A stretch of 5,277 nucleotides of DNA from Methanospirillum hungatei (GCA_003251955.1 QKDV01000082.1:1-5277), one strand, 5' to 3'. Counted from the first letter of the stretch, positions 1-5,277 are shown. The notes: generated by a model not told the origin, from the letters alone. A program made the numbers and translations.

Positions 1-1
1 G

Positions 2-57
2 CCTCCATATCATAAAAACACTTTGATTATTATGAGTAATAAACTGAAAAATATTTA
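2..57 (-). promoter_or_regulatory. Candidate leftward promoter and Shine-Dalgarno for an off-edge gene
   Basis: Read on the minus strand, TAAATATT (57-50) is a reasonable archaeal TATA box. With the usual spacing of about 25 bases, transcription would start near position 25-30. GGAGG at 6-2 is then a good Shine-Dalgarno, placing a start codon a few bases beyond the left edge. ATG triplets also occur on this strand at 13-11 and 8-6, either of which could be the start instead. The gene itself cannot be seen. Confidence 0.35.
27..42. repeat. AT-only inverted repeat, 6-bp arms
   Basis: TTATTA (27-32) and TAATAA (37-42) are perfect reverse complements around a TGAG spacer. The arms contain only A and T, so an RNA hairpin would be weak; a protein-binding dyad is more plausible. 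It sits close to where a leftward transcript would start, which would suit a repressor site. Its function is not known. Confidence 0.35.
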
Positions 58-94
58 CTTAAGGGCACTACTCTTTGATCCTCCTGGATTAGAT

Positions 95-119
95 CGGGAG
101 ATTTCCCTGTAATTTCCCG
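95..119. repeat. Inverted repeat (CGGGAGAT / ATTTCCCG) with embedded direct repeat
   Basis: CGGGAGAT (95-102) pairs with ATTTCCCG (112-119) over 8 positions, 7 of them Watson-Crick and one G-T, around a 9-base loop. The heptamer ATTTCCC also occurs twice in direct orientation at 101-107 and 112-118, an 11-base period close to one helical turn. It lies upstream of both predicted flanking promoters, so an operator role fits better than a transcribed terminator. No T-tract follows on either strand. Confidence 0.45.
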
Positions 120-123
120 TTTA

Positions 124-134
124 ATGATAATCAT
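124..134. promoter_or_regulatory. Fur-box-like operator candidate
   Basis: ATGAT-A-ATCAT is a perfect 11-bp dyad. It equals the central 11 bases of the classical bacterial Fur-box consensus (GATAATGATAATCATTATC); with flanks, by hand, 14 of 19 positions match. In the 7-1-7 view the left half TGATAAT (125-131) is perfect and the right half is weak. It lies about 10 bases upstream of the candidate TATA box of the FmdE-family gene. Archaea may use Fur-family or DtxR-family metal regulators, so the binding protein is not known. The site is short enough to occur by chance in AT-rich DNA. Confidence 0.3.
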
Positions 135-143
135 GAGTTCTGG

Positions 144-155
144 ATATTATATGAT
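144..155 (+). promoter_or_regulatory. Candidate TATA box of the FmdE-family gene
   Basis: ATATTATATGAT is the best TATA-like stretch before the gene. Usual archaeal spacing puts transcription start near 174-178, leaving a leader of about 20 bases before the ATG at 196. No purine-rich BRE is obvious immediately upstream. No clear Shine-Dalgarno occurs between 176 and 195, so translation may rely on a short, weakly structured leader. Confidence 0.4.
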
Positions 156-195
156 AAGAATTTAACTTAATGAATGAGTATAGTTTTAATGAAAT

Positions 196-747
196 ATGAG
201 TACTATTGATACCCTGTTACAGAAAGCAAAGGATTTTCATGGAGAGATCTGCCCGGGAATAGTTATGGGAACCAGAATGACCATAGCAGGCATGCGGGAA
301 CTTGGACTGGATCCCCTCAACAAAACCCACGATCTCATTGTGTATGTTGAAATTGATCGATGTGCAACCGATGCCATCCAGGCCATAACCGGAGTTTCTC
401 TTGGTCATCGCTCACTCAAACATATGAACTACGGTAAGTTTGCAGCCACCTTTATTAACACAGCGACTGGCAAAGCGGTTCGTGTTGCAGCGACTCCGAG
501 AAATCCTGACCAGCCAAAGGATATGAAAGAGGTTGCAAAGATGATCTGTAATGCTCCTGAAGATGAGATCTTCACTATTCAGAATGTGAAGGTCACAATT
601 CCCAAGGAGGACATGCCAGGATTTCCAACCCATAAGGATATCTGCAGCCGCTGTGGTGAAGGGATCATGGACAGCAAAGAAGTCATCATCGATGGGAAAG
701 CGGTCTGCAAAAACTGTGCACAGGGATCGTATTACACGATCCTCTGA
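196..747 (+). CDS. FmdE family protein with C-terminal zinc-ribbon
   Basis: A soluble protein of 183 residues in the FmdE family, named after a gene in the molybdenum formylmethanofuran dehydrogenase operon of methanogens; the biochemical role of the family is unsettled. The N-terminal signature FHGEICPG (14-21) carries H15 and C19, followed by GTR (25-27), VEIDRC (51-56) and the glycine-rich ITGVSLGHRSLK (64-75) leading into GKFAATF (80-86). The C-terminal part has two CxxC pairs, C150/C153 and C171/C174, forming a probable zinc or rubredoxin-like knuckle. An in-frame TGA at 190-192 and the position of the signature make ATG 196 the only sensible start. No formylmethanofuran dehydrogenase subunits are nearby, so this is likely a stand-alone paralogue rather than the operon-encoded FmdE. 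Oddities are E17, where I expect His in many relatives, and V67, where I expect Cys. Family assignment is firm; function is not. Confidence 0.92.
   Translation: MSTIDTLLQKAKDFHGEICPGIVMGTRMTIAGMRELGLDPLNKTHDLIVYVEIDRCATDAIQAITGVSLGHRSLKHMNYGKFAATFINTATGKAVRVAATPRNPDQPKDMKEVAKMICNAPEDEIFTIQNVKVTIPKEDMPGFPTHKDICSRCGEGIMDSKEVIIDGKAVCKNCAQGSYYTIL
709..742 (-). terminator. Candidate hairpin/T-tract terminator for the methyltransferase gene
   Basis: On the minus strand, past the methyltransferase stop, come a perfect 7-bp hairpin (GGATCGT 724-730 with ACGATCC 736-742, 5-base loop), the directly abutting perfect palindrome CTGTGCACAG (714-723), then five Ts (713-709). The arrangement resembles an intrinsic terminator, although archaea often need only the T-tract. 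All of it lies inside the last codons of the opposing FmdE-family gene. The same hairpin would also form in the FmdE-family transcript. Confidence 0.35.
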
Positions 748-752
748 TATCA
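745..752. repeat. TGATATCA palindrome at the stop codon (copy 1)
   Basis: The FmdE-family stop codon TGA is the first part of the perfect 8-bp palindrome TGATATCA. An identical octamer overlaps the stop of the HD-domain gene at 3371-3378. I found no other copy by eye in this window. It may be coincidence. Confidence 0.5.
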
Positions 753-760
753 CCTCATCA

Positions 761-772
761 TTAATCTTTTTT
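761..772 (+). terminator. Oligo-T terminator candidate after the FmdE-family gene
   Basis: T6 at 767-772, within an 8-of-12 T stretch, lies 20 bases beyond the FmdE-family stop. Archaeal RNA polymerase terminates at such U-tracts. The hairpin at 724-742 precedes it by 24 bases, too far for a classical bacterial arrangement. The tract is also the last lysine codons of the opposing methyltransferase gene. Confidence 0.35.
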
Positions 773-1606
773 CCACCAGATCTTTGCCCTTGGAGAGATT
801 ATGCTCATGGTGAACATACCATCCTGTTGCTGCAGTCTCTTCTCAAGAAACTCCCTGAGGATGGCATACTGCTCCGGAGTGTCCAAGTGGAGGCCAGCTC
901 CCTGATCACTGACCGCCTCATCCAGTGATGCAAATTTCTGCTGATGTACTTCCTTTGTTATCTCAACGTTTGCATAAATCTCCATCTGGTGGAGCAGGTT
1001 GAATATGATATTTGGTTTCTGATATTTTTTGAATGGTATTCCGTACAGAGCTTCCCAGATCTCTCCGTAATTCTTTTGCCAGGGTGAGAGCATGTCTGCG
1101 AACCAGAAGATGTACACGTAGGAGCATGACACCTGATCCATCTTCTGTAATCCTTCCCTGAGATCGGGAAACCCGAGCGAGTAAGATGCAATCACGATAT
1201 CATAGGGAGCCTTCAGGTCACTGACAATATCCACATCTTCCCATTTCTTCGGAACTACGGTTATGTTCCTGAGGCCTGTGTCGGTAATATTTGATGAGAG
1301 ACAGTCACGCATCCCTGCGGAGGGTTCAACCGCAGTAACTTCCCTGACGAGACCTGCCAGAGGTATGGTGAGAGTCCCGGGTCCTGCACCGATATCAAGC
1401 ACCCGGGAATCTGAGGTGATATTCATCCCTTCTATCCGTGCACGGGATGCCTCCCAGTTATTTTCTTTTGCCGACCTGCTAAACCTCTCACACCTCTTTT
1501 TTTCAGACCACCTGTCGGCACAACTGATAAATAATTTCTTTCCTTTCTCACCTTCTTCAGGTTTTTTCCAGGCCTCATTCCAGTCTATTGTTGTAACATC
1601 AATCAT
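761..1606 (-). CDS. Class I SAM-dependent methyltransferase
   Basis: A soluble protein of 281 residues with a Rossmann-type methyltransferase core. Motif I VLDIGAGPGTL (69-79) binds the methionine part of S-adenosylmethionine. The next strand VTAVEPSAGM (90-99) ends in E94, the expected acidic residue for the ribose hydroxyls. YDIVIASYSLGF (135-146) is the motif II/IV strand. The N-terminus (WNEAWKK at 9-15, then a charged helix with RFSRSA at 41-46) and the aromatic stretch YVYIFWFADML (163-173) fit a methyltransferase type that I recall in anaerobic archaea and bacteria, often near FmdE-family or metal-transport genes. The substrate is unknown and no DNA, RNA or corrinoid specificity motif was recognised. 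ATG 1606 is chosen because WNEAW is at the expected N-terminal position; no clear Shine-Dalgarno precedes it. The gene is convergent with the FmdE-family gene (13-bp gap) and divergent from the DUF364 gene. Confidence 0.88.
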   Translation of the reverse strand: MIDVTTIDWNEAWKKPEEGEKGKKLFISCADRWSEKKRCERFSRSAKENNWEASRARIEGMNITSDSRVLDIGAGPGTLTIPLAGLVREVTAVEPSAGMRDCLSSNITDTGLRNITVVPKKWEDVDIVSDLKAPYDIVIASYSLGFPDLREGLQKMDQVSCSYVYIFWFADMLSPWQKNYGEIWEALYGIPFKKYQKPNIIFNLLHQMEIYANVEITKEVHQQKFASLDEAVSDQGAGLHLDTPEQYAILREFLEKRLQQQDGMFTMSIISPRAKIWWKKD

Positions 1607-1690
1607 GGTAATTCTTTAATCAGGATAGTTAAATAAGATATGCAGATTATTATACAAATGTAATTAAATCAAGATTGAAAACTCGTTTAT
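1607..1690. promoter_or_regulatory. Divergent promoter region between methyltransferase and DUF364 genes
   Basis: This AT-rich spacer of 84 bases holds one central TATA-like element usable in both directions: TATTATAC (1648-1655) rightward and GTATAATAA (1655-1647) leftward. Usual spacing predicts starts near 1678 and 1625, giving leaders of about 12 and 19 bases. The small dyad TACA-AA-TGTA (1653-1662) overlaps this element and could be a site for one regulator controlling both genes. Neither gene has a good Shine-Dalgarno here. Confidence 0.45.
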
Positions 1691-1694
1691 ATGC
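1687..1694 (+). promoter_or_regulatory. Alternative TATA box overlapping the annotated DUF364 start
   Basis: TTTATATG closely resembles the archaeal TATA consensus TTTATATA and spans the ATG at 1691. Its centre is about 30 bases before the in-frame ATG at 1721, so it would produce a leaderless or nearly leaderless message for the shorter protein. If this is the real promoter, the first ten residues of the longer form are not made. Confidence 0.3.
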
Positions 1695-2566
1695 CATCAC
1701 TGAAAGAACCTGCAGATATCATGACTAAAAAACCAGAACCTGATCAGATCCTGAATGAAACTGTTGCACTGCTTCAAGGCAGGCTGCCTGAACCCTTGAG
1801 TGCAATCACGCTTGAGACTGTCGTAGTTGGTGTATTCTTCACCGGTGTGAAACTGAGCAATGGGTATGGAGGAATCTGTTTTACCCCTGTAGATCTCATC
1901 CCTGAAGCAGTCTGTTGTACAACAGCGGCAAGTGCGATGCCGTACTGTGGAAACATGCAGGGTGTATCACTGGACAAGATCTTACATCACATATCTTCTC
2001 CTGCTCCGCTGGTCCGGGCCGTTCTCATCAGTATAGTCAATGCTCTCTCTGCATGGTACCTTGAGATCTGTCCCAAGGGAACCTATCATATCGATGAAAA
2101 TAAGGATGCATTCGATCTGGTCGATGAGATCGATCCCAGCAGGCCGGTGGTAGTTATTGGAGCACTCTGGCCAGTTATTCACCGGCTCAAGCAACGCAAT
2201 GCAGCATATAGGATATTTGAACTGAATCGGAATGCACTTCGTGAAGACGAACTCCCGTTTTTTGTTCCTCCAGAAGAGCAGGACGCCGTTCTTGCAGAAG
2301 CAGGATGTGTTGTGATGACCGGTGCTACAATGGTGACCGGGACGACAGAGGATCTCCTCTATCGCATTCCAAGTGGGGTTCCTGTCATCATTGGTGGACC
2401 TACGATAAGTATGATCCCTGATATCTTCTTTAAGATGGGGGTTACTGCAATTGGGGGAGATATTGTGACTGATCCTGACAGTCTGCTTACAACCATTATG
2501 CAGGGAGGATCAGGATATCACTTCTTTGGAAAATCTGCTACAAAGATCCTGATCAGAAAGGTCTGA
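1691..2566 (+). CDS. DUF4213/DUF364 family putative heavy-metal-chelation protein
   Basis: A soluble protein of 291 residues with the two-part layout of the DUF4213 plus DUF364 family. The known fold has an enolase N-terminal-like domain followed by a Rossmann-like domain, and a role in heavy-metal chelation was proposed from structure rather than shown. The N-terminal half has GVFFTGVKLSNGYGG (47-61), a cysteine-containing stretch (C63, C75, C76, C86) and IVNALSAW (115-122). The Rossmann-like half begins RPVVVIGALWP (151-161) and includes TGATMVTGTTEDLL (210-223), PVIIGGPT (231-238) and a terminal FFGKSATKILI (278-288). ATG 1691 is the longest start; ATG 1721 (MTKKPEPDQIL) is a good alternative because of the TATA-like sequence at 1687-1694. 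It is divergent from the methyltransferase and abuts the HD gene, so it probably heads a two-gene operon. Metal or cofactor handling is inference from family and neighbours. Confidence 0.87.
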   Translation: MPSLKEPADIMTKKPEPDQILNETVALLQGRLPEPLSAITLETVVVGVFFTGVKLSNGYGGICFTPVDLIPEAVCCTTAASAMPYCGNMQGVSLDKILHHISSPAPLVRAVLISIVNALSAWYLEICPKGTYHIDENKDAFDLVDEIDPSRPVVVIGALWPVIHRLKQRNAAYRIFELNRNALREDELPFFVPPEEQDAVLAEAGCVVMTGATMVTGTTEDLLYRIPSGVPVIIGGPTISMIPDIFFKMGVTAIGGDIVTDPDSLLTTIMQGGSGYHFFGKSATKILIRKV

Positions 2567-3373
2567 TTGCATCGCTACGAGGTAGCACCTGATGGTATGA
2601 ACCAGTCTGACGGGAGAAGAAGATATCAGGCACTCGCCTCCTATCAACAGCTGCTTATTCGGATAGAACAGGTTGAGCAGTATGCATCACGTCTTCTCCC
2701 GTTCATCCCCCGGGGCCTGCCTGTTTTTCAGTCTCATGGTGTTATTCACTCACTTGCAATCGTCAGCAATATCAACAAACTTATCACAGGCCCCGGACTA
2801 CAGATCTCTCCTGATGAGAGGTTTCTTCTCTATCTTGCTGCATGGCTCCATGACTTGGGGTACCTTCATCCCCTCTCAATCTATGACCGGGGTATGCATG
2901 TCAGCCTTTCAGTTGAGATGCTTGACCGTGATCAAACGATCATAAACCTTCTCAATGCATCAGAACTCTCCCTTCTTGGAACCATCATCAGGTACCATGA
3001 TACCCATACCGATCTCACTGCTATCAGGGAAGAGGTAGCATCTGTCCGCACTCCACTGCTTGCTGCTCTATTCCGTGTTGCAGATGCTGTAGATCTTGGT
3101 ACTGACCGTTGTCCTGAAGAAGTGTTTCTTCTGATCGAAGATGGTCTCAATGAACACAGCAGGAGACACTGGCAGGCTCACCAGAATATCACCGGGGTTA
3201 GAATCTCCTATCCGGTGATCACCATTCTGGTTCATGATCCGGAGAACCCGTTCTTCAGAAGAAGGGTCATGGCGCATCTGGAAGAGGACACAATGACCGC
3301 AAACGTGATCCTGAAACAGTACAACCTGGCGCCGGTTATTCTAGAATGTAAAAAAGAGGTTGGAATCAGATGA
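2567..3373 (+). CDS. HD-domain metal-dependent phosphohydrolase-like protein
   Basis: A soluble protein of 268 residues with an HD-superfamily core. Candidate metal ligands are H57 or H61 (HGVIHS), the H95-D96 doublet in AAWLHDLGY, H111, H144/D145/H147 in RYHDTHTD, and D173 in RVADAVDLG. HD enzymes usually hydrolyse phosphate esters, including cyclic or linear nucleotides, but nothing here fixes the substrate. After RCPEE (181-185) the C-terminal 80 residues look like an accessory alpha/beta segment (RISYPVITILV, 212-222). TTG 2567 directly follows the upstream stop TGA, with AAAGGT (2557-2562) four bases before it. ATG 2597 is an alternative, preceded by GAGGT at 2579-2583 but with a long 13-base spacing; either start keeps the whole HD domain. 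Zero spacing from the DUF364 gene implies co-transcription and probably translational coupling. The gene converges on the chemoreceptor gene with 2 bases between stops. Confidence 0.83.
   Translation: MHRYEVAPDGMNQSDGRRRYQALASYQQLLIRIEQVEQYASRLLPFIPRGLPVFQSHGVIHSLAIVSNINKLITGPGLQISPDERFLLYLAAWLHDLGYLHPLSIYDRGMHVSLSVEMLDRDQTIINLLNASELSLLGTIIRYHDTHTDLTAIREEVASVRTPLLAALFRVADAVDLGTDRCPEEVFLLIEDGLNEHSRRHWQAHQNITGVRISYPVITILVHDPENPFFRRRVMAHLEEDTMTANVILKQYNLAPVILECKKEVGIR
3350..3355 (-). terminator. Oligo-T terminator candidate after the chemoreceptor gene
   Basis: On the minus strand a run of six Ts (CTCTTTTTTAC) lies about 20 bases past the chemoreceptor stop, inside the last lysine codons of the opposing HD gene. 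It has the form of an archaeal U-tract terminator. No strong hairpin precedes it. I saw no comparable T-run just downstream of the HD gene on the plus strand. Confidence 0.35.
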
Positions 3374-3378
3374 TATCA
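3371..3378. repeat. TGATATCA palindrome formed by two convergent stops (copy 2)
   Basis: The HD-gene stop TGA (3371-3373), a TA spacer and the chemoreceptor stop (TCA at 3376-3378, TGA on the minus strand) together form a perfect palindrome. The same octamer covers the FmdE-family stop at 745-752. Confidence 0.5.
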
Positions 3379-5277
3379 GGCAGTCTTGAACTTGGACATC
3401 TCACCTGTCACACTCTCAACAATTCCAACAACACCGGTCATAATCCTGCCAATCTCGTCGATTGATGCACTCGCCTCCTCTGTTGCTGCTGCAGCATCTC
3501 CTGCCTCCTGTGAGGTGTTCTGGATCAGGTTTGCAACCTCCTGGATACTTGCAGTCACCTCCTCAACCGACGCAGCCTGCTCCTCTGATGCAGAGGCCAC
3601 TTCGACAGTATTGTTGTTGATCTCTCCGATGGTATCAGCAATCCTGTTAAAGGCTGTCATCGTCTCTTCAAGTGTATTGCTACCCTCCATCACGGCTGTT
3701 GTTGACTTCTCCATCGCCTCGGTTGCCTGCTTTGCTTTTGCCTGAAGTTTTGTTATAAGATCTTCAATCGTCTCTGCTGACTTGCGTGAATCAAGAGCAA
3801 GAGATTTGACCTCAGCAGCAACCACTGCAAATCCTCTTCCTGCATCCCCGGCCCGGGCAGCCTCAATAGCCGCATTGAGTGCAAGAAGGTTGGTCTGGCT
3901 CGCAATATCTGAGATCAATCTTACAATCTTTCCGATCTCATCCATCTCTGAGTTGATACCTGAAACAATGGAGTCTACCTCTTCAGTAGAGATGGTGATG
4001 TCACCCATTGCTTTTTCAGACCGGTGGGCGAGATCAATACCTCCCTTTGCAAGTTCATTGGCTTCGTTGGAAGCAATAGAGACAGATTCAGCCTTTCTTG
4101 AGACAGATGCCACGGTCTCATTGAGATCCTCCATTGCCCGAAGTACCTGTGAGATTCCATCTCCTCCCTGATCGGAGTTCTGACTGACCTTTCCTGCATT
4201 TGTTGCAATCTGTTGTGCCCCGGCAATGACCTCCTCAATACTTGCATTTGCCTGCTCTGCACGCGATTCAAGATCAGTGACATTCTTGTTGATGAGTGAG
4301 ACTGCTTCTGATACCTTGATGCCGATATTATTCAGAGCATCCCTGAACTGTATCCATTCACCTTTGACGTCAACAGTCTGTTCAAACCTCATTGCAAAGT
4401 TATAACCAGCATATGCCTCAGCGATCTTCATCGACTCATAAACCGGAACTGTTATTGAATCAAGGGTCTGGTTCATCCCCTCAATGACTTCCCGGAAGTC
4501 CCCTTCATGAACAGATGCATCTGATCTGAATTTTATATTCCCTGCGATTGCCGCCTTTGCTATCGCATTGGAATCTGTTACCAGACGGGTGATTGCCTGG
4601 CGTGCAGTCTCTACTGCCTCTCCTATCTTTACAAACTGCTCCCTGGCTGCTGCAGAATGTTCATCAGCATCCAGGATCTTCATACTGAATGCTGTGTCTC
4701 CTTTGGCTAGTGAACTTATGTTTTTCTGTATCACTTCAACTGATTGCTCAAGATATGAGACGAGTGACCGTATTGCGGTCATATCTGAGAAGATCTCAAT
4801 TAGCCGGATTACAGTTCCTTTCTTGTCTGTGATTGGAATATAGACATAGTCAAGGTGCCTGATGCCTGTCGGACAATCTGCAACAAGTCTTCCCCGGGCA
4901 GATTGTTTGGTTTCGATTGCTTCCCTGATGGTTGGACCAACTCTTTCTGTGACATTGATGTCGGTCAGTTTCATCCTGAGACTCTCTTCGTAACTGTACC
5001 CTAATATCTTCGTGAATGCCGGGTTGCTGTCTGTGATATTCAGGTCTGTATCCATCATGAGGATTGCATTCGGATTTTCCTGGATAAATGTCTGGATCTC
5101 TTCAACATATGCTACCTGGTCCGAGATATCGATGTACATCGCAACTATATTGACAACTGTACCATTTGCATCGATGATTGGGATATATGTAAAGTCAAGA
5201 GTTTTTACTGCCCATCCAAAGTCAACAATCAGTTTTCCTTTTCCAGGTTTCTTTGAGGTAAGGACCTCAGTAAAAGA
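3376..5277 (-). CDS. Methyl-accepting chemotaxis protein with PAS and HAMP-like repeats (5' partial)
   Basis: The frame is open from the right edge to the stop, 633 residues in view, and continues beyond the window. ATG 5137-5139 is internal: the 46 codons upstream of it are in frame and encode the end of a PAS domain ([12 protein letters not shown], 30-41). A second PAS domain spans about 61-170 and ends with the matching [12 protein letters not shown], so the PAS unit repeats with a period near 115 residues. Next is a HAMP-like array (about 183-326, including the [17 protein letters not shown] type motif), then the coiled-coil signalling domain (about 331-633). Its hairpin tip, nt 3808-3915, has [19 protein letters not shown] followed by [11 protein letters not shown], the kinase- and CheW-contacting region. 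[10 protein letters not shown] (565-574) is a likely methylation segment. No transmembrane helix occurs in this part, so a cytoplasmic receptor is likely unless one lies off the edge. There is no C-terminal NWETF-type pentapeptide. The ligand or PAS cofactor is unknown. Confidence 0.95.
   Translation of the reverse strand, partial: SFTEVLTSKKPGKGKLIVDFGWAVKTLDFTYIPIIDANGTVVNIVAMYIDISDQVAYVEEIQTFIQENPNAILMMDTDLNITDSNPAFTKILGYSYEESLRMKLTDINVTERVGPTIREAIETKQSARGRLVADCPTGIRHLDYVYIPITDKKGTVIRLIEIFSDMTAIRSLVSYLEQSVEVIQKNISSLAKGDTAFSMKILDADEHSAAAREQFVKIGEAVETARQAITRLVTDSNAIAKAAIAGNIKFRSDASVHEGDFREVIEGMNQTLDSITVPVYESMKIAEAYAGYNFAMRFEQTVDVKGEWIQFRDALNNIGIKVSEAVSLINKNVTDLESRAEQANASIEEVIAGAQQIATNAGKVSQNSDQGGDGISQVLRAMEDLNETVASVSRKAESVSIASNEANELAKGGIDLAHRSEKAMGDITISTEEVDSIVSGINSEMDEIGKIVRLISDIASQTNLLALNAAIEAARAGDAGRGFAVVAAEVKSLALDSRKSAETIEDLITKLQAKAKQATEAMEKSTTAVMEGSNTLEETMTAFNRIADTIGEINNNTVEVASASEEQAASVEEVTASIQEVANLIQNTSQEAGDAAAATEEASASIDEIGRIMTGVVGIVESVTGEMSKFKTA

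Larger units (their letters stand above)
1..195. other. Intergenic regulatory region upstream of FmdE-family gene
   Basis: No convincing coding sequence is present on either strand. The stretch is AT-rich and contains several small dyads (27-42, 78-89, 95-119, 124-134), a TATA-like element for the rightward gene at 144-155, and a TATA-like element plus a GGAGG ribosome-binding site facing left (50-57 and 2-6). The simplest reading is a divergent promoter region with operator-like sites between the two promoters. The left-hand gene itself lies outside the window, so this reading is inference. Confidence 0.6.

Noticed and set aside
71..87. Minus-strand AGGAGG (85-80) followed by a GTG frame of 12 codons
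   Set aside because: The frame ends at once and the site lies upstream of the predicted leftward TATA box, so it would not be transcribed from it; a real leader peptide cannot be supported.
32..202. Heptamer ATGAGTA repeated at 32-38, 174-180 and 196-202
   Set aside because: The spacing is irregular and the motif is AT-rich; one copy is simply the start of the FmdE-family gene. Chance is the simplest explanation.
174..209. Short upstream ORF (MSIVLMKYEYY) overlapping the FmdE-family start in another frame
   Set aside because: It has no ribosome-binding site, its ATG coincides with or precedes the predicted transcription start, and an 11-codon frame is expected by chance.
1263..1619. Plus-strand frame of 118 residues opposite the methyltransferase
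   Set aside because: The minus strand encodes a clear SAM-binding motif across the same bases; the plus frame has no recognisable domain or start signal.
3386..4171. Long antisense frames of 119 and 129 residues opposite the chemoreceptor gene
   Set aside because: They give low-complexity Ser/Ala/Ile-rich products that mirror the repetitive Ala/Glu/Ser coiled coil on the real strand, and they show no family motif.
1..5277. CRISPR array, tRNA, rRNA, insertion sequence or defence system
   Set aside because: No spaced direct repeats, no tRNA-like cloverleaf or CCA end, no transposase or terminal inverted repeats, and no nuclease or toxin-like gene was seen. The HD protein alone does not make a defence island.

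Overview
The window looks like chromosomal DNA of a methanogenic archaeon, most likely order Methanomicrobiales and possibly Methanospirillum-like. This is inferred from an FmdE-family gene, AT-rich archaeal-type TATA boxes, few Shine-Dalgarno sites, moderate GC content, and a membrane-free PAS-HAMP chemoreceptor of a style I associate with that group. The species assignment is a recollection, not a search result.

Layout from left to right. Bases 1-195 are intergenic and rich in dyads (27-42, 95-119, 124-134). They appear to separate a divergent gene just off the left edge (minus-strand GGAGG at 2-6) from an FmdE-family gene with a C-terminal zinc ribbon (196-747, +). That gene converges on a class I SAM-dependent methyltransferase (761-1606, -), with hairpins and T-tracts at the junction. 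The methyltransferase is divergent from a DUF4213/DUF364 putative heavy-metal-chelation protein (1691-2566, +), sharing a short AT-rich promoter region. The DUF364 gene abuts an HD-domain phosphohydrolase-like gene (2567-3373, +) with no spacer. The HD gene converges, 2 bp between stop codons, on a methyl-accepting chemotaxis protein (3376-5277, -). The chemoreceptor frame stays open to the right edge and continues beyond it, so its ATG at 5137-5139 is internal.

Functionally, the FmdE-family protein, the methyltransferase and the DUF364 protein could form a small metal- or cofactor-handling group. An 11-bp core identical to the centre of the bacterial Fur-box consensus lies just upstream of the FmdE-family promoter, so metal-responsive control is a testable hypothesis. 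The HD protein is probably co-transcribed with the DUF364 gene. The chemoreceptor is probably an independent, cytoplasmic sensor. No RNA gene, CRISPR array, insertion sequence or att site was seen.
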